From Baylisascaris procyonis (Eukaryota; Nematoda; Chromadorea; Rhabditida; Ascarididae), in the NCBI GenBank assembly GCA_037389465.1, contig JAZARR010000132.1, positions 220,001 to 284,000 of the forward strand: 64,000 nt of DNA. The letters run 5' to 3'. Every line of letters begins with the position of its first letter. The first letter of the stretch is position 1. Positions 10,543 through 22,127 of this stretch are shown in pieces. The notes beneath the pieces were generated by a model. The model was given only the letters and a program-made list of their open reading frames with translations. It was not told the DNA's origin and searched no databases. Made by a program: the position numbers and the translations under genes.

Positions 10543-12941
10543 CAAAGCGAACGTTGCTATCGTGGGTAGCCAGCGTATTCGACCCACTTGGGTATCTCAC
10601 ACCAGCAACGCTGCCGATCAAGGTCTTCATCCAAACTCTCTGGCATATGGAGTACGGATGGGACGATATGCTCGAGAAGGCCGAGTTTCAACGAGCAAAA
10701 ACAGTTATTCAAGGATGGCATAGTCAACCTATTAGCATCAAACGGCAAATTGGGCAACCGAAGTTTCTTCACTGCTTTGTCGACTCTTCTAAAGCGGCAT
10801 ACGCGTCCGTAGTGTTCGCTACCTCCACAGAAGGTTCTTCTCTTGTCATGTCAAGGAATCGTCTAGCGCCCATCAAAGGGATGACAATTGCGCGTCTCGA
10901 GCTTCTAGGAATTCTTATAGGCTCCCGACTAATCGATTACGTTAGCAGGCAAATGAATCTAAACGTTCCACTGTATTTGTGGTCCGACAGTCAAATTGCA
11001 TTATCTTGGATAGTTTTCAACAATGATCGAGATCGGTTTGTCCGAAACCAAGTACAAAAAATCAGAGCCGTAAAGAATGTTCAACTTCGCTTCGTACCAG
11101 GAGATCTGAATCCAGCGGACCTGGCAACACGAGGTCTCAAACCAGAAGGACTCGTTAACAGCTTACAGTGGTGGCAAGGACCCTCTTTTATTTCAAAAGC
11201 ACCGGACAACTGGCCTGATCAAACTGTACTACCAACTGATCCAAATCCAGCAAGCGGCGCCAAAGCTGTCGATAGCACCGTCTGTGAGGTACTCGAGAGG
11301 CAACATTCCGCTGAGCACGTTTTCAATGCCAATCGATTTAACAGCTGGAACCGCCTTCTAAGAACTACAGCAACCACACTTCGATTTCTTCGGAAAATCA
11401 GTAAACCTCACTCATCGGCCTGCTGGATGAAAATCAGCGCGACAGGACCGCTGTCTGCAACCGACTTCAAGGAAGCAAAACAGTGCCTCATTCGCGACGC
11501 GCAAAAGGTTGTCGGTGAAACTGAAATTAACTCTTTCGAAATGTCCTGCAGTGACTGGGTGCATAGATGTGGAGGACGAATAATAACCTCCAGGCTGTCA
11601 GAAGCATCAATCCGTCCAATCTTTCTACCCAAACATAGTGCTGTGACTCGTCTACTGATCTTGGAAACACACAAACGACTCGCTCATGCTGGATCTGCTG
11701 AAACACTCAATACAATGAGACAACTATTCCGGATCCCTCAGGGGAGAGCAACTGTCCAAAGGACGATCAACCGATATTGCATGGACTGTCGACGCTGGCG
11801 TGCACGACCGTTTCGACTTCCTAAGTTTCCACCATTACCAACTGCTCGCACCGTTCCTGGCAAACCTTTCGCAGACGTCGGACTTGACTATTTCGGGCCC
11901 ATTCATGTCAAAAACAAGAGCGTCGAAGAAAAAGGAAAGGGTGGAACAAAACGTTGGATAGCACTTTTTACGTGTCTGTGGTCCCGGGCTGTTCATCTCG
12001 AAGTCGTTTCCGACTGTTCAAGTCAAGCCTTCTTATTATGCCTACGTCGATTCATAGCTCGTAGAGGTCAACCGAGAACAATATTGTCTGACAACGCCTC
12101 CACATTCCTCCTCGCGGAAAGGGCGACTGACCAGATCCTAAATGAAATTCGGTGGACACATATCACAGAAAGAGCTCCCTGGCAAGGAGGCATTTACGAG
12201 AGGATGGTTCAAATCACGAAGAAAGCCCTTCGACGAATGATTGGTAGAGCCTTTGTCGACGACGAACTTCTTCAAACCTTACTGAGCGAGTGCGAAGCTA
12301 TCGTCAACTCAAGACCTTTGACATATGTCGATAAGGAGTCACTACAAGTGATTCGACCAATCGATCTTATTGCTGCGACACCAAACAAGGCAATGGAAGT
12401 TGTTATAAGAACGAAAGCAAACTCAGATACTGGAGAAGAATACTACCCAACAATTAACAACCGCGAAAAACTACTGGATGCATGGTCAGAATCCAACAGA
12501 TTCGTTGAAAGATTCTGGAAGGTCTGGGAGACCGAGTATCTACTTGCCTTACGGGAACGCTCGCAACGTCAACATCGGACCCCAAGGTTAGTTAACGCCA
12601 ACGAGCCTCAACTGGGTCGTGTAGTGCTTATTCACAATGAGTCAAAGCCAAGAGCTTTATGGAAGCTTGGCATCATTTCAAAACTAATCGAAGGAAAAGA
12701 CGGGAAAATTCGTTCCGCCGAACTTCAGTGTGGTTCTCAACGAAAAATTACTCGTCCAGTAAACCTCCTTTTTCCACTTGAGATCACTGATAGTGACGCT
12801 TCACGCTCGGAGTGGGAGGAGCATAGCAATCCAGAAAGCCATGAAGACGCTAATTCGGGCAAAGCGCGCCTCAGTTCACGGAGGTCCGCTCACCCGTTCC
12901 AAAGCGCGCCAACTCGGCGTGAATCTATCGGTTGTCGCTAG
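10543..12941 (+). pseudogene. Element B RNase H and integrase
   Basis: The frame (open from 10428) begins to match pol at about 10540 (MTKRTLLSWVASVFDPLGY). It continues through RNase H (LHCFVDSSKAAYAS, LYLWSDSQIALSWI) to an integrase zinc finger (HKRLAHAG ... CMDCRRWR) and a DDE core: first Asp in VGLDYFGP near 11880, second in LSDNASTF near 12090, Glu in GGIYERMV near 12200. A C-terminal domain with PW-like LGRVVLIH follows. The domains look intact apart from the frame break from reverse transcriptase at about 10500-10540. Confidence 0.88.
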
Positions 12942-14762
12942 CCTCATGTTAGTTACGTTGTTAGCAGTAGGATAAACGCCACGTCGGCACAATTGTGGTA
13001 TAACACATCGAAAGCCGGAGTACAATTGAGATATCCCCACCTTCAAAACTGTTCGCAAATCAGTAATTCAGAGACCACAGTCTGGACAAAGGCCACAATT
13101 TACAGCCGCACTCACGTTTTGATTCCAGCCGTGTCCTGCACCAACATTTCTCGCACAATGTGCACAAACTCATTTCTCCACTGGACTCTGAAGTTAACGA
13201 CCGATTACAAAAATGTTAGTGCGATCTCCCCCCAATTATGTTCAAAGTTGGCTGCTAACAAACAATTCAACGAAAGTCCAATGATACAACGAGCGCGTGA
13301 CCGCTGGGAAACAAACTTTCCCGAAGGATTCTCGTACGGACTATTAGGTACACGTTGTACCACAACGTCAAACTACGTCGTTCAGTTCGGCTCCTTAGCT
13401 ATTTACAGTGACGACAAACTGATCACAACCACCGCAGATTTCACAATAAAATGTAAAATCACGGATGGTTTCTGTCTCACTGACTACACTCTCCTGTGGA
13501 ATGTCTCAGAGGCAAAATCAATCTGCCACTTTCAGTCTCTCGGAGAGCATGAAGTTTTCGCAACTTCTCACTCTGTACTTGTTCCCGATTTGGAAGCTTC
13601 CTTTACCTTTAATAATTACTCTGGGTTCTTCGGTGAATGCAGCTTGAGTGAAGTGCACTGGATGGACAACAACTTTATCGTCATCTTCAATGACCCAAGA
13701 GTTTCAGGAGACTTCAGGGAATGGATAAAATCTCATCCAATCGAGATCGGTCGGATGAACTGGTTGCATTTGACACGAACAGACCCGTCATCGACGATGT
13801 TGACGGCGAGACACGTAAACCGTGTGCAGGAATATACGACAATTCTTGCCAGTTCGCTTCAATCGTCGGAAGCTTCACACGATCCCATAAACGCAAAGCT
13901 ACAATTTGTTTATGAGCTTTTGAAAGATCAGATTAACGAACAGTTCCGGACCGTGTGGACATCAATTTGTGAACTAACGAATGCACTCATAATCAACGCA
14001 AAGGCGGCACCTCCAACCGTGGCTGCGAGAATGCTACTGCAAAGGGAAGATGTCTGCGCAATTCTACGGGACACAAATTCATTACTCATCTATCCTTGCA
14101 ATGAAAAGGGGATAGAGAGCTTCGATAACTTCTCTTCAAGAAATATCCCAGCAATTCAGCATCAAACGTTCAAAGCAGGAGCTTTGCCATCAATCGAGAA
14201 AGAAAGAATCAGCCTCGCCTTGTCCATGCTTTCAGCAGAGATGAGACGTTTCAAGGAAGGTAGCACAATTTCAAGTGGGACACGGAAAAGCGGAATTGAT
14301 TCCCTACGTGATGAAGGTGAACGACTACTGTGGGAAGCCGAACGAGAAATTGGCGTGGCCACACACAAAATTCAAGAAGTTCTGGATGACGTCAGTGGTG
14401 TCGCGATTAAAACCACAATAACAGTTTCCATCTTCATCGCACTTGGAATAGGCGCAGTGCTGGCGTGTAGATGCCAAATTAAACGGCGGACGAAACAAGT
14501 GAAGGTGCGACTTCGACTGCCACAGATGGAAGACACAGGAGCGGAACTGCAGAAAACGACACGAGGCCATACTATTCCACAGAAGACACTCCAAGAGGTG
14601 CAATTTCTGGAAAGAGCGGAAAGTAAACGAGAAATGATTTTCTCTCCACTAAGGAGATCGATTCTCCGGAAGACCAGAACAATGCGAACGATGAAAACTT
14701 CCCGCGGGAAGTGTCGAGAAGAAGCAAATGCTGAACATTCCGAAGATTCCGTTGTCGGCTAA
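12880..14762 (+). pseudogene. Envelope-like glycoprotein of element B
   Basis: A hydrophobic signal-like segment (about 12920-12972) is followed by a stop; the long frame then runs 12993-14762 (589 codons) in another phase. This suggests one protein broken by a frameshift near 12960. The long frame has many cysteines and N-glycosylation sequons, a predicted helical stretch near its middle, and a single membrane anchor at about 14404-14465 followed by a basic cytoplasmic tail. Position after integrase and membrane topology indicate an envelope-type protein. The mid-protein pattern (A-x-L-Q, about 20 residues later I-C-E-L-x-N, then a cysteine) looks to me like the central helix of class III fusion proteins (herpesvirus gB and chuvirus glycoprotein type), but this is inference. 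The frame runs 51 bp into the 3' LTR. Confidence 0.65.
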
Positions 14763-14974
14763 CAATTCGCACAACAATCGTTGATAAGATCCAAAACTCT
14801 TCTCTTTCTCAAATCGTTTTGACTTAAAGTGTTTATTTCTCACATTTATGAATTCTTTGAAACAAAAATGTGAATTATCTGTCAGAATCTTTGTCTTTGT
14901 AAAAGCCCTATAAAAGCGCCACTTTACGTCAGCAAATTCATTCGTTCGTTCATTCATTGCGGGTCCCCACCACA
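14712..14974 (+). repeat. 3' LTR of element B
   Basis: Repeats 7203-7464 with about five substitutions and one G insertion, from TGTCGAGAAGAAG to CCACCACA. ATGT follows as the target duplication. Confidence 0.93.
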
Positions 14975-15033
14975 ATGTTCCTTCAGATTCCAATCCGGCC
15001 GATATTCCTACAAGGGGTAGTGACCTCAGCGAT
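14975..15033 (+). pseudogene. Element A pol, distal fragment after the nested insertion
   Basis: After the ATGT duplication the reading resumes with SNPADIPTRG, the conserved block right after RNase H in Pao pol. It continues the frame left at 7202. The fragment ends at about 15033, where the macro-repeat begins. Confidence 0.75.
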
Positions 15034-15092
15034 CTGGGGCATAGACTCACTGTATTATGTCACTCGCACTGAGAGCCCGCTACATAAGCACT

Positions 15093-15155
15093 GATGTAGC
15101 GGAGGGGTTAGTACAGCGAGCTATGGGTGCGGGCTATGCTGGTTCAATGCAGCAC
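15093..15155 (+). other. tRNA-like module (A/B box) in macro-repeat
   Basis: A-box-like GTAGCGGAGGG at 15095-15105 and B-box-like GGTTCAATGCA at 15141-15151, at tRNA spacing. It does not fold as a complete tRNA by eye. Confidence 0.55.
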
Positions 15156-18097
15156 TTGTTTAGCTGTTGCAAGCTTCGCATTTACATTTATTTTTTCATG
15201 GTTTTTTTCTTAAAAAGTGATTCGGTGGGTCTAGAATGCAGCGGACGGAGCTGAGAGGGAGCGGTTCGGTTCAGAACTTTGGGGAGAATGGATTCGGTAC
15301 TCACCCTGGATAACTTTTGAATAAATGTTTAGGGTTATATCTCGGCTCTAAATGGTCCAATTTCGATAGGTTTTGGATATTAGGCTCAGTATAACAGGGG
15401 AAAGGTGAAAGGAGTGGTGCAGGGCAGCGCAAACTGAGTATGCGCGCGCAGCATTGCAGCACGTGGTGCTACGCGCAGTGTCAAATGTCGAGGAAGATAT
15501 CTCGGCTCCGGATGGACGAATTTTGATACGGTTTTGAACGACTGGCTCGCGTGACGCGTGCGAGGGCGTGGTGCGTGCGAAGAGCTGCGCTTACCTGTCC
15601 CAACTGATATCTCCGCTCCAGATGGACCAATTTCACTGCGGATTTTTGAATCGGTGAAGTAGGACAGGTATATAAGTGCAGTATGTACAGCGTCGTGTAA
15701 AATGATCTCAAGGCGTGAGTTTGTTGTGCAGTGCTTTTTCTTCTGTGCTTGTGAGCGCCGAAGGTGGGAGCCTGTTGTGTAATGCTTCGACTTATGTGCT
15801 TGCGAGCGTCGAAGGGCAATTTAGCCGAAGGGCAAAAGTGGCCCATGCGAAATGGGCGATTTTTATCCAATTTGTTTCTTGCAAACTTCACAGATGATAT
15901 GAAAAAAAGTGTTATTGAAATGTTGCTTCACGTGGAGCAGCAGCTAGTCCATTTAATACAGAAGATCACTAATTATTTTCAGATTTCGCTAACGTTTTCG
16001 CCTCTACCGTTTGCTCTGTCGTTTTGATTTTTTGTGGATCACATTGTATGTTGATGCTTCCCAGATCCATAAAATTTCGTGCGCATTTTTCGCTCCGTTG
16101 GAGAGTTATTCCGGTAGGGTCCCGTTTTTCATACTTAAGCATTTCTGCTGATATCTTTTGGTTGGATTATTGAGTTTTTGATTCCTTTTTTCTACCGTCT
16201 TGGGTGTCATGGTGCGCCTTTTGTAGGTTGGATGCGGATTTGTGAGGAAAATCATGAATATGAAAAATTTTCCGGAATTGCTTCAGAATCTATGAATAGT
16301 AATCCAAAAATGGTTATTACTTCGTCGTTTTTCGAAATTTTTGTCAGATTTTTATAATACCTCTTAGGAATTTTGGTCCCGACTTTCCCGTGAAGAGGGA
16401 TCGTGGACGTTTGATGACTCGGAAGAGACATCCGTTGGGGAACCGGAAAATCGATTTTTGTCAGATCTCGCTTCCGGATGGGCCAACTATGGTGAAGTTT
16501 TTTTCGTTTCCCATGGTTTCAGATGGGGTACTGAATTCGGGAGAAGAATTCCTGCTGGGATGGAAAAAAGTTGGCATATTGCTGACTTCACTTTTGTAAC
16601 TTTTTCCCTGTTGCTCGCACAGTTCTGTCGTCTACTGCAAGTTTTCATCTCTTTTGAAGCCTACTTCAAATATATAGGTGTGGTTTTCCTCCGATCCAGG
16701 ATTTTCAGGACACTTGGAAAATTTTTTATTTTTGGCCATAACTTTTTACCGGATAACCGGAGAGACGCGCACGTTGCGCCATTGGACGCCGCAGGCGATT
16801 TCCTTTCCAACGGTCTGTCACATCCCTGTGCTGTCTCTATTGGAACTATTGCAAAACGCATGAGGCCGCGAGAAATTAGACAAAAGTGAGAGAGTTACAG
16901 AAATCGAATTACGCGCGTCTATAACTCGGCCAATTCTTGATGGATTTTGATGGGACTTTCTCTATACGAATCAGCATTTAATTTTCCTTCGAAATCTTAT
17001 ATGCATGTTCTGGGTTACTTCGGAAAATCTATGAGAAAAAATGAAAATTATAGTGTACCGTAATGGGGAATGAATTTCTTCCATAGCAATTTCCATGGCG
17101 ACAGCCCCCACGCGGGGGTTCAGGGGGCGGAGCAACCCTGACCTTAAAATAAGTACTGAGATAAAAAATATTTAGTTGATAGGTTCGTGTCGTCACTTCT
17201 TCGTGCGATCCACAAAGGTTCTGTTTCTTTCTTCTCCCTGCATTCTTTTACATTCATTCCTTTTTGCTTTCTTCTTTAACGACGTCTACTTTTTGGATTC
17301 ATTTTTCGAATATTTATTCACTTAAAAAATTAAAATATGTAAAATTTCTATTGAAATGTACTATATTTGGGATTTCGGAATTTTTTTCTCCGCAGCGATC
17401 AGGTGCACGGAGGAACGATTTGCTTTTTTCGACACGGTTTTAAAAGCTCTATCGAAGTGTATAGCTTATCGAATTAAGATAGAAAAGTTGAAAATCGGAT
17501 CGACTGGCCAGAATTTCTGAAATCTCCATTTTTGCGATTTTTGTGGTTCTCGTTCTCGCTTGCAGCTTTACTTCAGATATGACGAAATTAAAGGTACACG
17601 AACGTTGCAGTTCTCTATAAATGTACTGCAGTTTGCGTTTCCGATTTTTTTCTCGTCAACGGTTACTTCTGTCGATCTCAGGTTTGTCCTATCGGATACA
17701 GTTTTAAAAGCTCTGTCAAACGATACATAGGTCGTTCGATTTCGGGAGAAAAGTTCAAAATCGAATCGACCGGCCAGAATTCGTCATAAGCCAGCCCAGA
17801 CCTCTCGAAAGGTACATCGACTACCGCCGCAGGACAAATAGGAGCCGAGAAAAAAATGCCAAACATCGCAATTTTTCAATCGCTAAGGGGTAGTACAGAG
17901 AAAATTTGAAAAAATATTTTTTGTCTCGGATTCGCTACTTTTGGTATCAGACGATAGATCTCGATGAGTTCATCACGGATATATGCATACTCACTGTGTT
18001 CGTCATCTTTTTGGGTAAATATAATTTACTCAGCGAGAGGGTACACAGAGCCCCCGGGGTTAGTCGACCGCGCTGAGAGCTCACCTTGCAACAGTGG

Positions 18098-18158
18098 TGT
18101 AGCTGACTTGTTAGTGCAGCGAGCTGCGGGTACGGGCTATATTGGTTCAATGCCGTCC
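18098..18158 (+). other. tRNA-like module (A/B box) in macro-repeat
   Basis: TAGCTGACTTG at 18100-18110 with a possible D-arm (GCTG...CAGC) and B box GGTTCAATGCC at 18144-18154. It sits about 3.0 kb downstream of the previous module. Confidence 0.55.
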
Positions 18159-18369
18159 GTGGTATCGCTGTTGCTGTTTTTCGATTTAACTTAATCTTTT
18201 CAGGTTTCTTTCTCAAAACGGTGATTAGTTGGGTCCTCGATGTACCAGACGGGCTCAGAGGGATGGTTCGGTCCACAAAATTTCCGTAAATTGGATTCAG
18301 GAATCATTGTGGATACGCTTTTTGAACAAATGTTTTGAATTCTATCTCGACTGGAAATGGCTCAATTTG

Positions 18370-18922
18370 GAGGTGAGGGTAACATTAGCCACAAGCGCAG
18401 GCGCAAGAGAGAGAGACGGAGAGAGACCGCGCGCGTCTTCAGCGAGCGACGCGGCACTGGTCACTCTGAAATAAATCGTCGCAATAAATGTGAAAATATA
18501 CAGTAAGGAAATGAGATTCGAACAACGGATTTCGACACATTCGAAAGAGCATTAAAAGCTCTATCAGAATCAAAAATAATCTCGGGCAAATACAAGAACT
18601 TTTCTATTAGATCGAATTTTTATACGCAGCGCAATTGACAAAAAATAGACGTGCTGACACGTAGCGGCGATGGAAGAAAGAAATCGCTCGTTGAACTATG
18701 GAAATCCTATTACTGGTTCGAAGTGGCAGCCGCTGTCGTTTCTCAGCAGAATCGTTGGTCTCTGTCGGTGAGGTGAAGGCAACATCTGGAATGTTAAATA
18801 TAATGATGATCACGACGAAAGCATACTACATAAGTAATGCAAGTTTTGTATAGCTTGAATTAAGTTTTGTGCTACTTCAACTGATAGCTTATCGTGGAAA
18901 AAATCAGAGATGTGCAGTCTAT
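18370..18922 (+). repeat. Left terminal inverted repeat of the MULE
   Basis: It matches the reverse complement of 20999-22127 from GGTGAGG through the GAGACGGAGAGAGACC tract to ATGTGCAGTCTAT, but carries only one copy of the roughly 178-bp unit that is repeated in the right arm. Confidence 0.75.
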
Positions 18923-19084
18923 TTGTGGACGCGTGCACTCAGCAGTTCGTGGTCTAACTGTTTTTGTTGCTCATAACAGGCTGAGGTGAGGGAAATAAAA
19001 TTTGATTCGTGTGCAATGTGTAATGAGCCAACGTGCTAAGTATCTGAAGGCTGCAGTGCTGTTGCTGATGTTATTAGGTGAACT

Positions 19085-19640
19085 ATGTCAAAATCTGAGC
19101 AGTGGCGGCTCATCAGCAAGTCTTTTGCAGAACACGTCTTCTGCGCGTGGGAGATGGCGCTAAAAATTCCACCTCAACCTCCCAAATCTTGGATTCCTCC
19201 ACCGAAGCTCACCTGTTGGCCTCGTAAGGAACTGAACGCGTTCAAGCGGTACTTCGAAGGCTACTGGCTTTCACTGCCGTTGCACAGGTGGAACCACTAC
19301 GACTCAGATCTGCGCACAACAAATGCGGCGGAAGCATATCACTCAGTGCTAGCAAGGCGCGTTTTTCGAAATTCATCTACCACGGTCCTCTCTGAGTATT
19401 GCTTGTTAAGCTGCAATTTTGCCAACGAAGCAATAATGTAGAAATTTTTAAAGCAGTGGCGTGCTCCTCGCAATCCTACGATCAGCGCATATTTGGCCTT
19501 CCTTCACTCCCGTCATTCAGAGTATTTAACGCGCATACAGCAATTGACAGAGGGCGCGAAGACAAAACCAAGAAATCCGAAATATGTCCGGCTCAACTAT
19601 CGCCTTCTGAAATACATGCAAAAATACCAAGTTACTTTTG
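19085..19640 (+). pseudogene. MULE transposase C-terminal part
   Basis: The frame 19085-19441 ends with FKRYFEGYWLSLPLHRWNHY then RTTNAAEAYH, the typical C-terminal block of MULE transposases (WN-x-Y ... RTNN-x-x-E-x-x-H) after the DDE core. Similarity continues in another frame to about 19640 (HSRHSEYLTRIQQ). The DDE catalytic core and N-terminal zinc finger are absent, so this is an internally deleted element needing a helper. Confidence 0.6.
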
Positions 19641-20061
19641 TCTTATGCATTATTTTTGTGCATTTATGACATTGTTCTTAATAGAGAGCTGAATGAGATT
19701 ACCCATACCTACCGATAATGGGCATTGCAGATTCGCTTGATGGTAAAGAAACCAACCGACGCACTGAATGCATGGTTGATTGCATTGCCATACCTTGATC
19801 GCATGCAATATTTGCTTTCCGACACGGACCCGTCAGGGCTGAAGAGTAAAAACGCAACTCGAAGGCGGCATGCCCCTCAGCGGAAATGTTGCATTTCGCT
19901 TGGAAGGCAACCGCAAGTGCTTGCAAAGCAGGAATCAATGCAAGCAGCCATTTGAAGTGCGCAATTGCAACCAAAGAAGCCAGATCACATGAAGATGTGG
20001 AGGAGAACGGAAAAAAAATAGGGGCTACCAAGACCATTCGTTTCGAGCCGCCTAGTCTAGA

Positions 20062-21095
20062 ATGGTTGAACAACGTATGGAAGAAGCACTGCCTCACGTA
20101 CAAGGTAGCCGTCCTGCATACACCGACTCGTGCTCGTTCCTAGTCAATCAGAAGCCGGACAAATGGGCGACGGTTTCAGTCAGAGGCGATGGCAACTGTC
20201 TTTACAGGTCAGTATCACAGCAAACAAATTCTCGCATTAGAAGCCCTCCAAAAGCGAAAACTGTCGCAACAAAATTTGCACATTGCACATTGCAACCTAT
20301 TAGTTTAGTCCACTAACAGCAGAACGGAAGCTTGCTAACTGCATAAGGCATGTGCAGTACTAGGTGTTCAGAAATGGGCAGCCTATTTTTGCACAGCGCC
20401 ATTAGGACGCTAAGGACTTTCCAAGCACCCCTACTTCTGCAAGAAAGGCTTCTAACAAAGAAATGTGGCATTGGCATTAGATGGCGTGCAATTCATTTTG
20501 GTCTTTCAGAGCACTCGCTTATTGCATCACGGGAACGGAAAACTATCACCAGGAAGTGCGGTCGGTTCTCATCGCCTTTACCGTATCGAAGAACACTGAG
20601 CCTTGGATAGGTATTCCTTTGAATGCTACAAAATAATTCATTACTTCAGAGGAATTCGCAAACGATGCGCTAAAAGTGTGCTCATACCGTTATAACCTTG
20701 TAGCAACCTGTAACATTCAGCAGTTAAGATCGGCAGAGTGTGAGTAGATTTCAGGGATGTTCATGAACACGGCCACATATAACAGTGTAGACAAAATGTT
20801 GCAATGGAAGCGGGACATAGCTCTCAACGCTGCGGATACTCTGCGTTGGGGAGACGACGTCGACTTAATGGCTGCAGCGCTTTGCTTCGACTTGAACATC
20901 TACGTGTACACTGAGATGAATGGAATCTGGCAAGGATACTTCGAAGAAATAGCTACATCCGGCTCGGCAGGCTATATTTCGTACATTATCGTCAAACATA
21001 GACTGCACATCTCTGATTTTTTCCACGATAAGTTATCAGTTGAAGTAGCACCAAACTCACCGAAATTTAAGAAAGAGAAAAAATTATATTTTTAA
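20062..21095 (+). pseudogene. OTU-like cysteine protease carried by the MULE
   Basis: One frame has VRGDGNCLYRSVSQ (about 20180-20220), the D-G-N-C active-site box of OTU deubiquitinases with catalytic Cys. About 550 bp later the frame 20757-21095 has LRWGDDVDLMAAALCFDLNIYVY, the OTU WGG-x-x-E-L block, and a candidate catalytic His in KHRLH. The parts lie in different frames, separated by a stop-rich stretch, possibly an intron. The end of the frame overlaps the right inverted repeat. OTU proteins cleave ubiquitin chains; the role in a transposon is unknown. Confidence 0.65.
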
Positions 21096-22127
21096 TGTTA
21101 TTAATTCAAGCTATACAAAACTTGCATTACTTATGTAGTATGCTTTCGTCGTGATCATCATTATATTTAACATTCCAGATGTTGCCTTCATCTTAACGAC
21201 AGAGACCGACGATTCTGCTGAGAAACGACAGCGGCCTTCGAACCAGTAATAGGATTTCCATAGTTCAACGAGCGATTTCTTTCTTCCATCGCCGCTACGT
21301 TTCAGCACGTCTATTTTTTGTCAACTGCGCTGCGTATAAAAATTCGATCTAATAGAAAGGTTCTTGTTTTTGTCCGAGATTATTTTTGATTCTGATAGAG
21401 CTTTTAATGCTCTTTCGAATGTACCTAGTCACTCTTCCCAAATCTTGTTCCTTTATACAGTTATAGGCCCTCATTTATCGATGACCATGCAATTTTTCTC
21501 AATTGCACTGCATATAGAAATTCGATCTAATAGAAAAGTTCTTGTTTTTGTCCGAGATTATTTCTGATTCTGATAGAGCTTTTAATGCTCTTTCGAATGT
21601 ACCTAGTCACTCTTCCCAAATCTTGTTCCTTTATACAGCTATAGGCCCTCATTTATCGATTACCATGCAATTTTTCTCGATTGCACTGCATATAAAAATT
21701 TGATCTAATAGAAAAGTTCTTGTTTTTGTCCAAGATTATTTTTGATTCTGATAGAGCTTTTAATGCTCTTTCGAATGTACCTAGTCACTCTTCCCAAATC
21801 TTGTTCCTTTATACAGTTATAGGCCCTCATTTATCGATGACCATGCAATTTTTCTCAATTGCACTGCATATAAAAATTCGATCTAATAGAAAAGTTCTTG
21901 TTTTTGTCCGAGATTATTTTTGATTCTGATAGAGCTTTTAGTGCTCTTTCGAATGTGTCGAAATCCGTTGTTCGAGTCTCATTTCCTTACTATATATTTT
22001 CACATTTATTGCGACGATTTATTTCAGAGTGACCAGTGCCGCGTCGCTCGCTGAAGACGCGCGCGGTCTCTCTCCGTCTCTTTTTGGCTAAGTGCGCCGA
22101 CCCCCACCAATGTTAGCCTCACCGAAG
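20999..22127 (-). repeat. Right terminal inverted repeat of the MULE, with internal expansion
   Basis: Reverse complement of the left arm, with three extra tandem units inserted at 21341-21874. The outer end is AATGTTAGCCTCACC near 22110-22125. Confidence 0.72.
21341..21874. repeat. Tandem repeat, three units of 178 bp
   Basis: AATTCGATCTAATAGAAA recurs at 21341, 21519, 21697 and 21875, giving an exact 178-bp period and near-identical units. A partial fourth unit runs into the arm. The left arm has a single copy. Confidence 0.9.

Larger units (their letters stand above)
7203..14974 (+). mobile_element. BEL/Pao element B, nearly complete, with envelope-like ORF
   Basis: Two LTRs of 262 and 263 bp (TG...CA, about five substitutions and one indel by hand count) bracket gag, zinc knuckles, DUF1758-type protease, Pao reverse transcriptase, RNase H, integrase and an envelope-like gene. 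The 4-bp ATGT occurs on both sides (7199-7202 and 14975-14978) as a target duplication. The empty site reads through in frame in element A, which proves a nested insertion. Several frameshifts mean this copy is no longer autonomous, though LTR similarity suggests it is fairly young. Confidence 0.93.
15034..18369 (+). repeat. Macro-repeat block, plus orientation (about 3.0-kb unit plus part of the next)
   Basis: The block reads: tRNA-like module (15093), a segment with three repeats of a TATCTCGGCTC-type motif (15335, 15500, 15605), an AT-rich middle (15900-16900), a C/G-rich spot near 17100, two monomers of the CGATCGACCGGCCAGAATT type (17440-17530 and 17690-17800), and a second tRNA-like module (18098). 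The same order, reverse complemented and diverged, fills 50275-54400. Tandem spacing of the tRNA-like modules is about 3.0 kb. No protein-coding capacity is conserved between copies. Confidence 0.7.
18370..22127 (+). mobile_element. Mutator-like element (MULE) with OTU protease
   Basis: Long terminal inverted repeats begin GGTGAGG(G/C)TAACATT at both ends (18372 and, inverted, 22125) and enclose a MULE transposase tail and an OTU-type protease. The left arm is about 550 bp; the right is about 1130 bp because of an internal tandem expansion. I see no clear target duplication; the left flank is macro-repeat, the right flank is not. All reading frames are broken. Confidence 0.72.

Noticed and set aside
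16458..16889. ORF in the macro-repeat, with a counterpart at 52682-53164 (minus)
   Set aside because: The two copies match at DNA level but drift between frames, so the protein is not conserved; open by chance.
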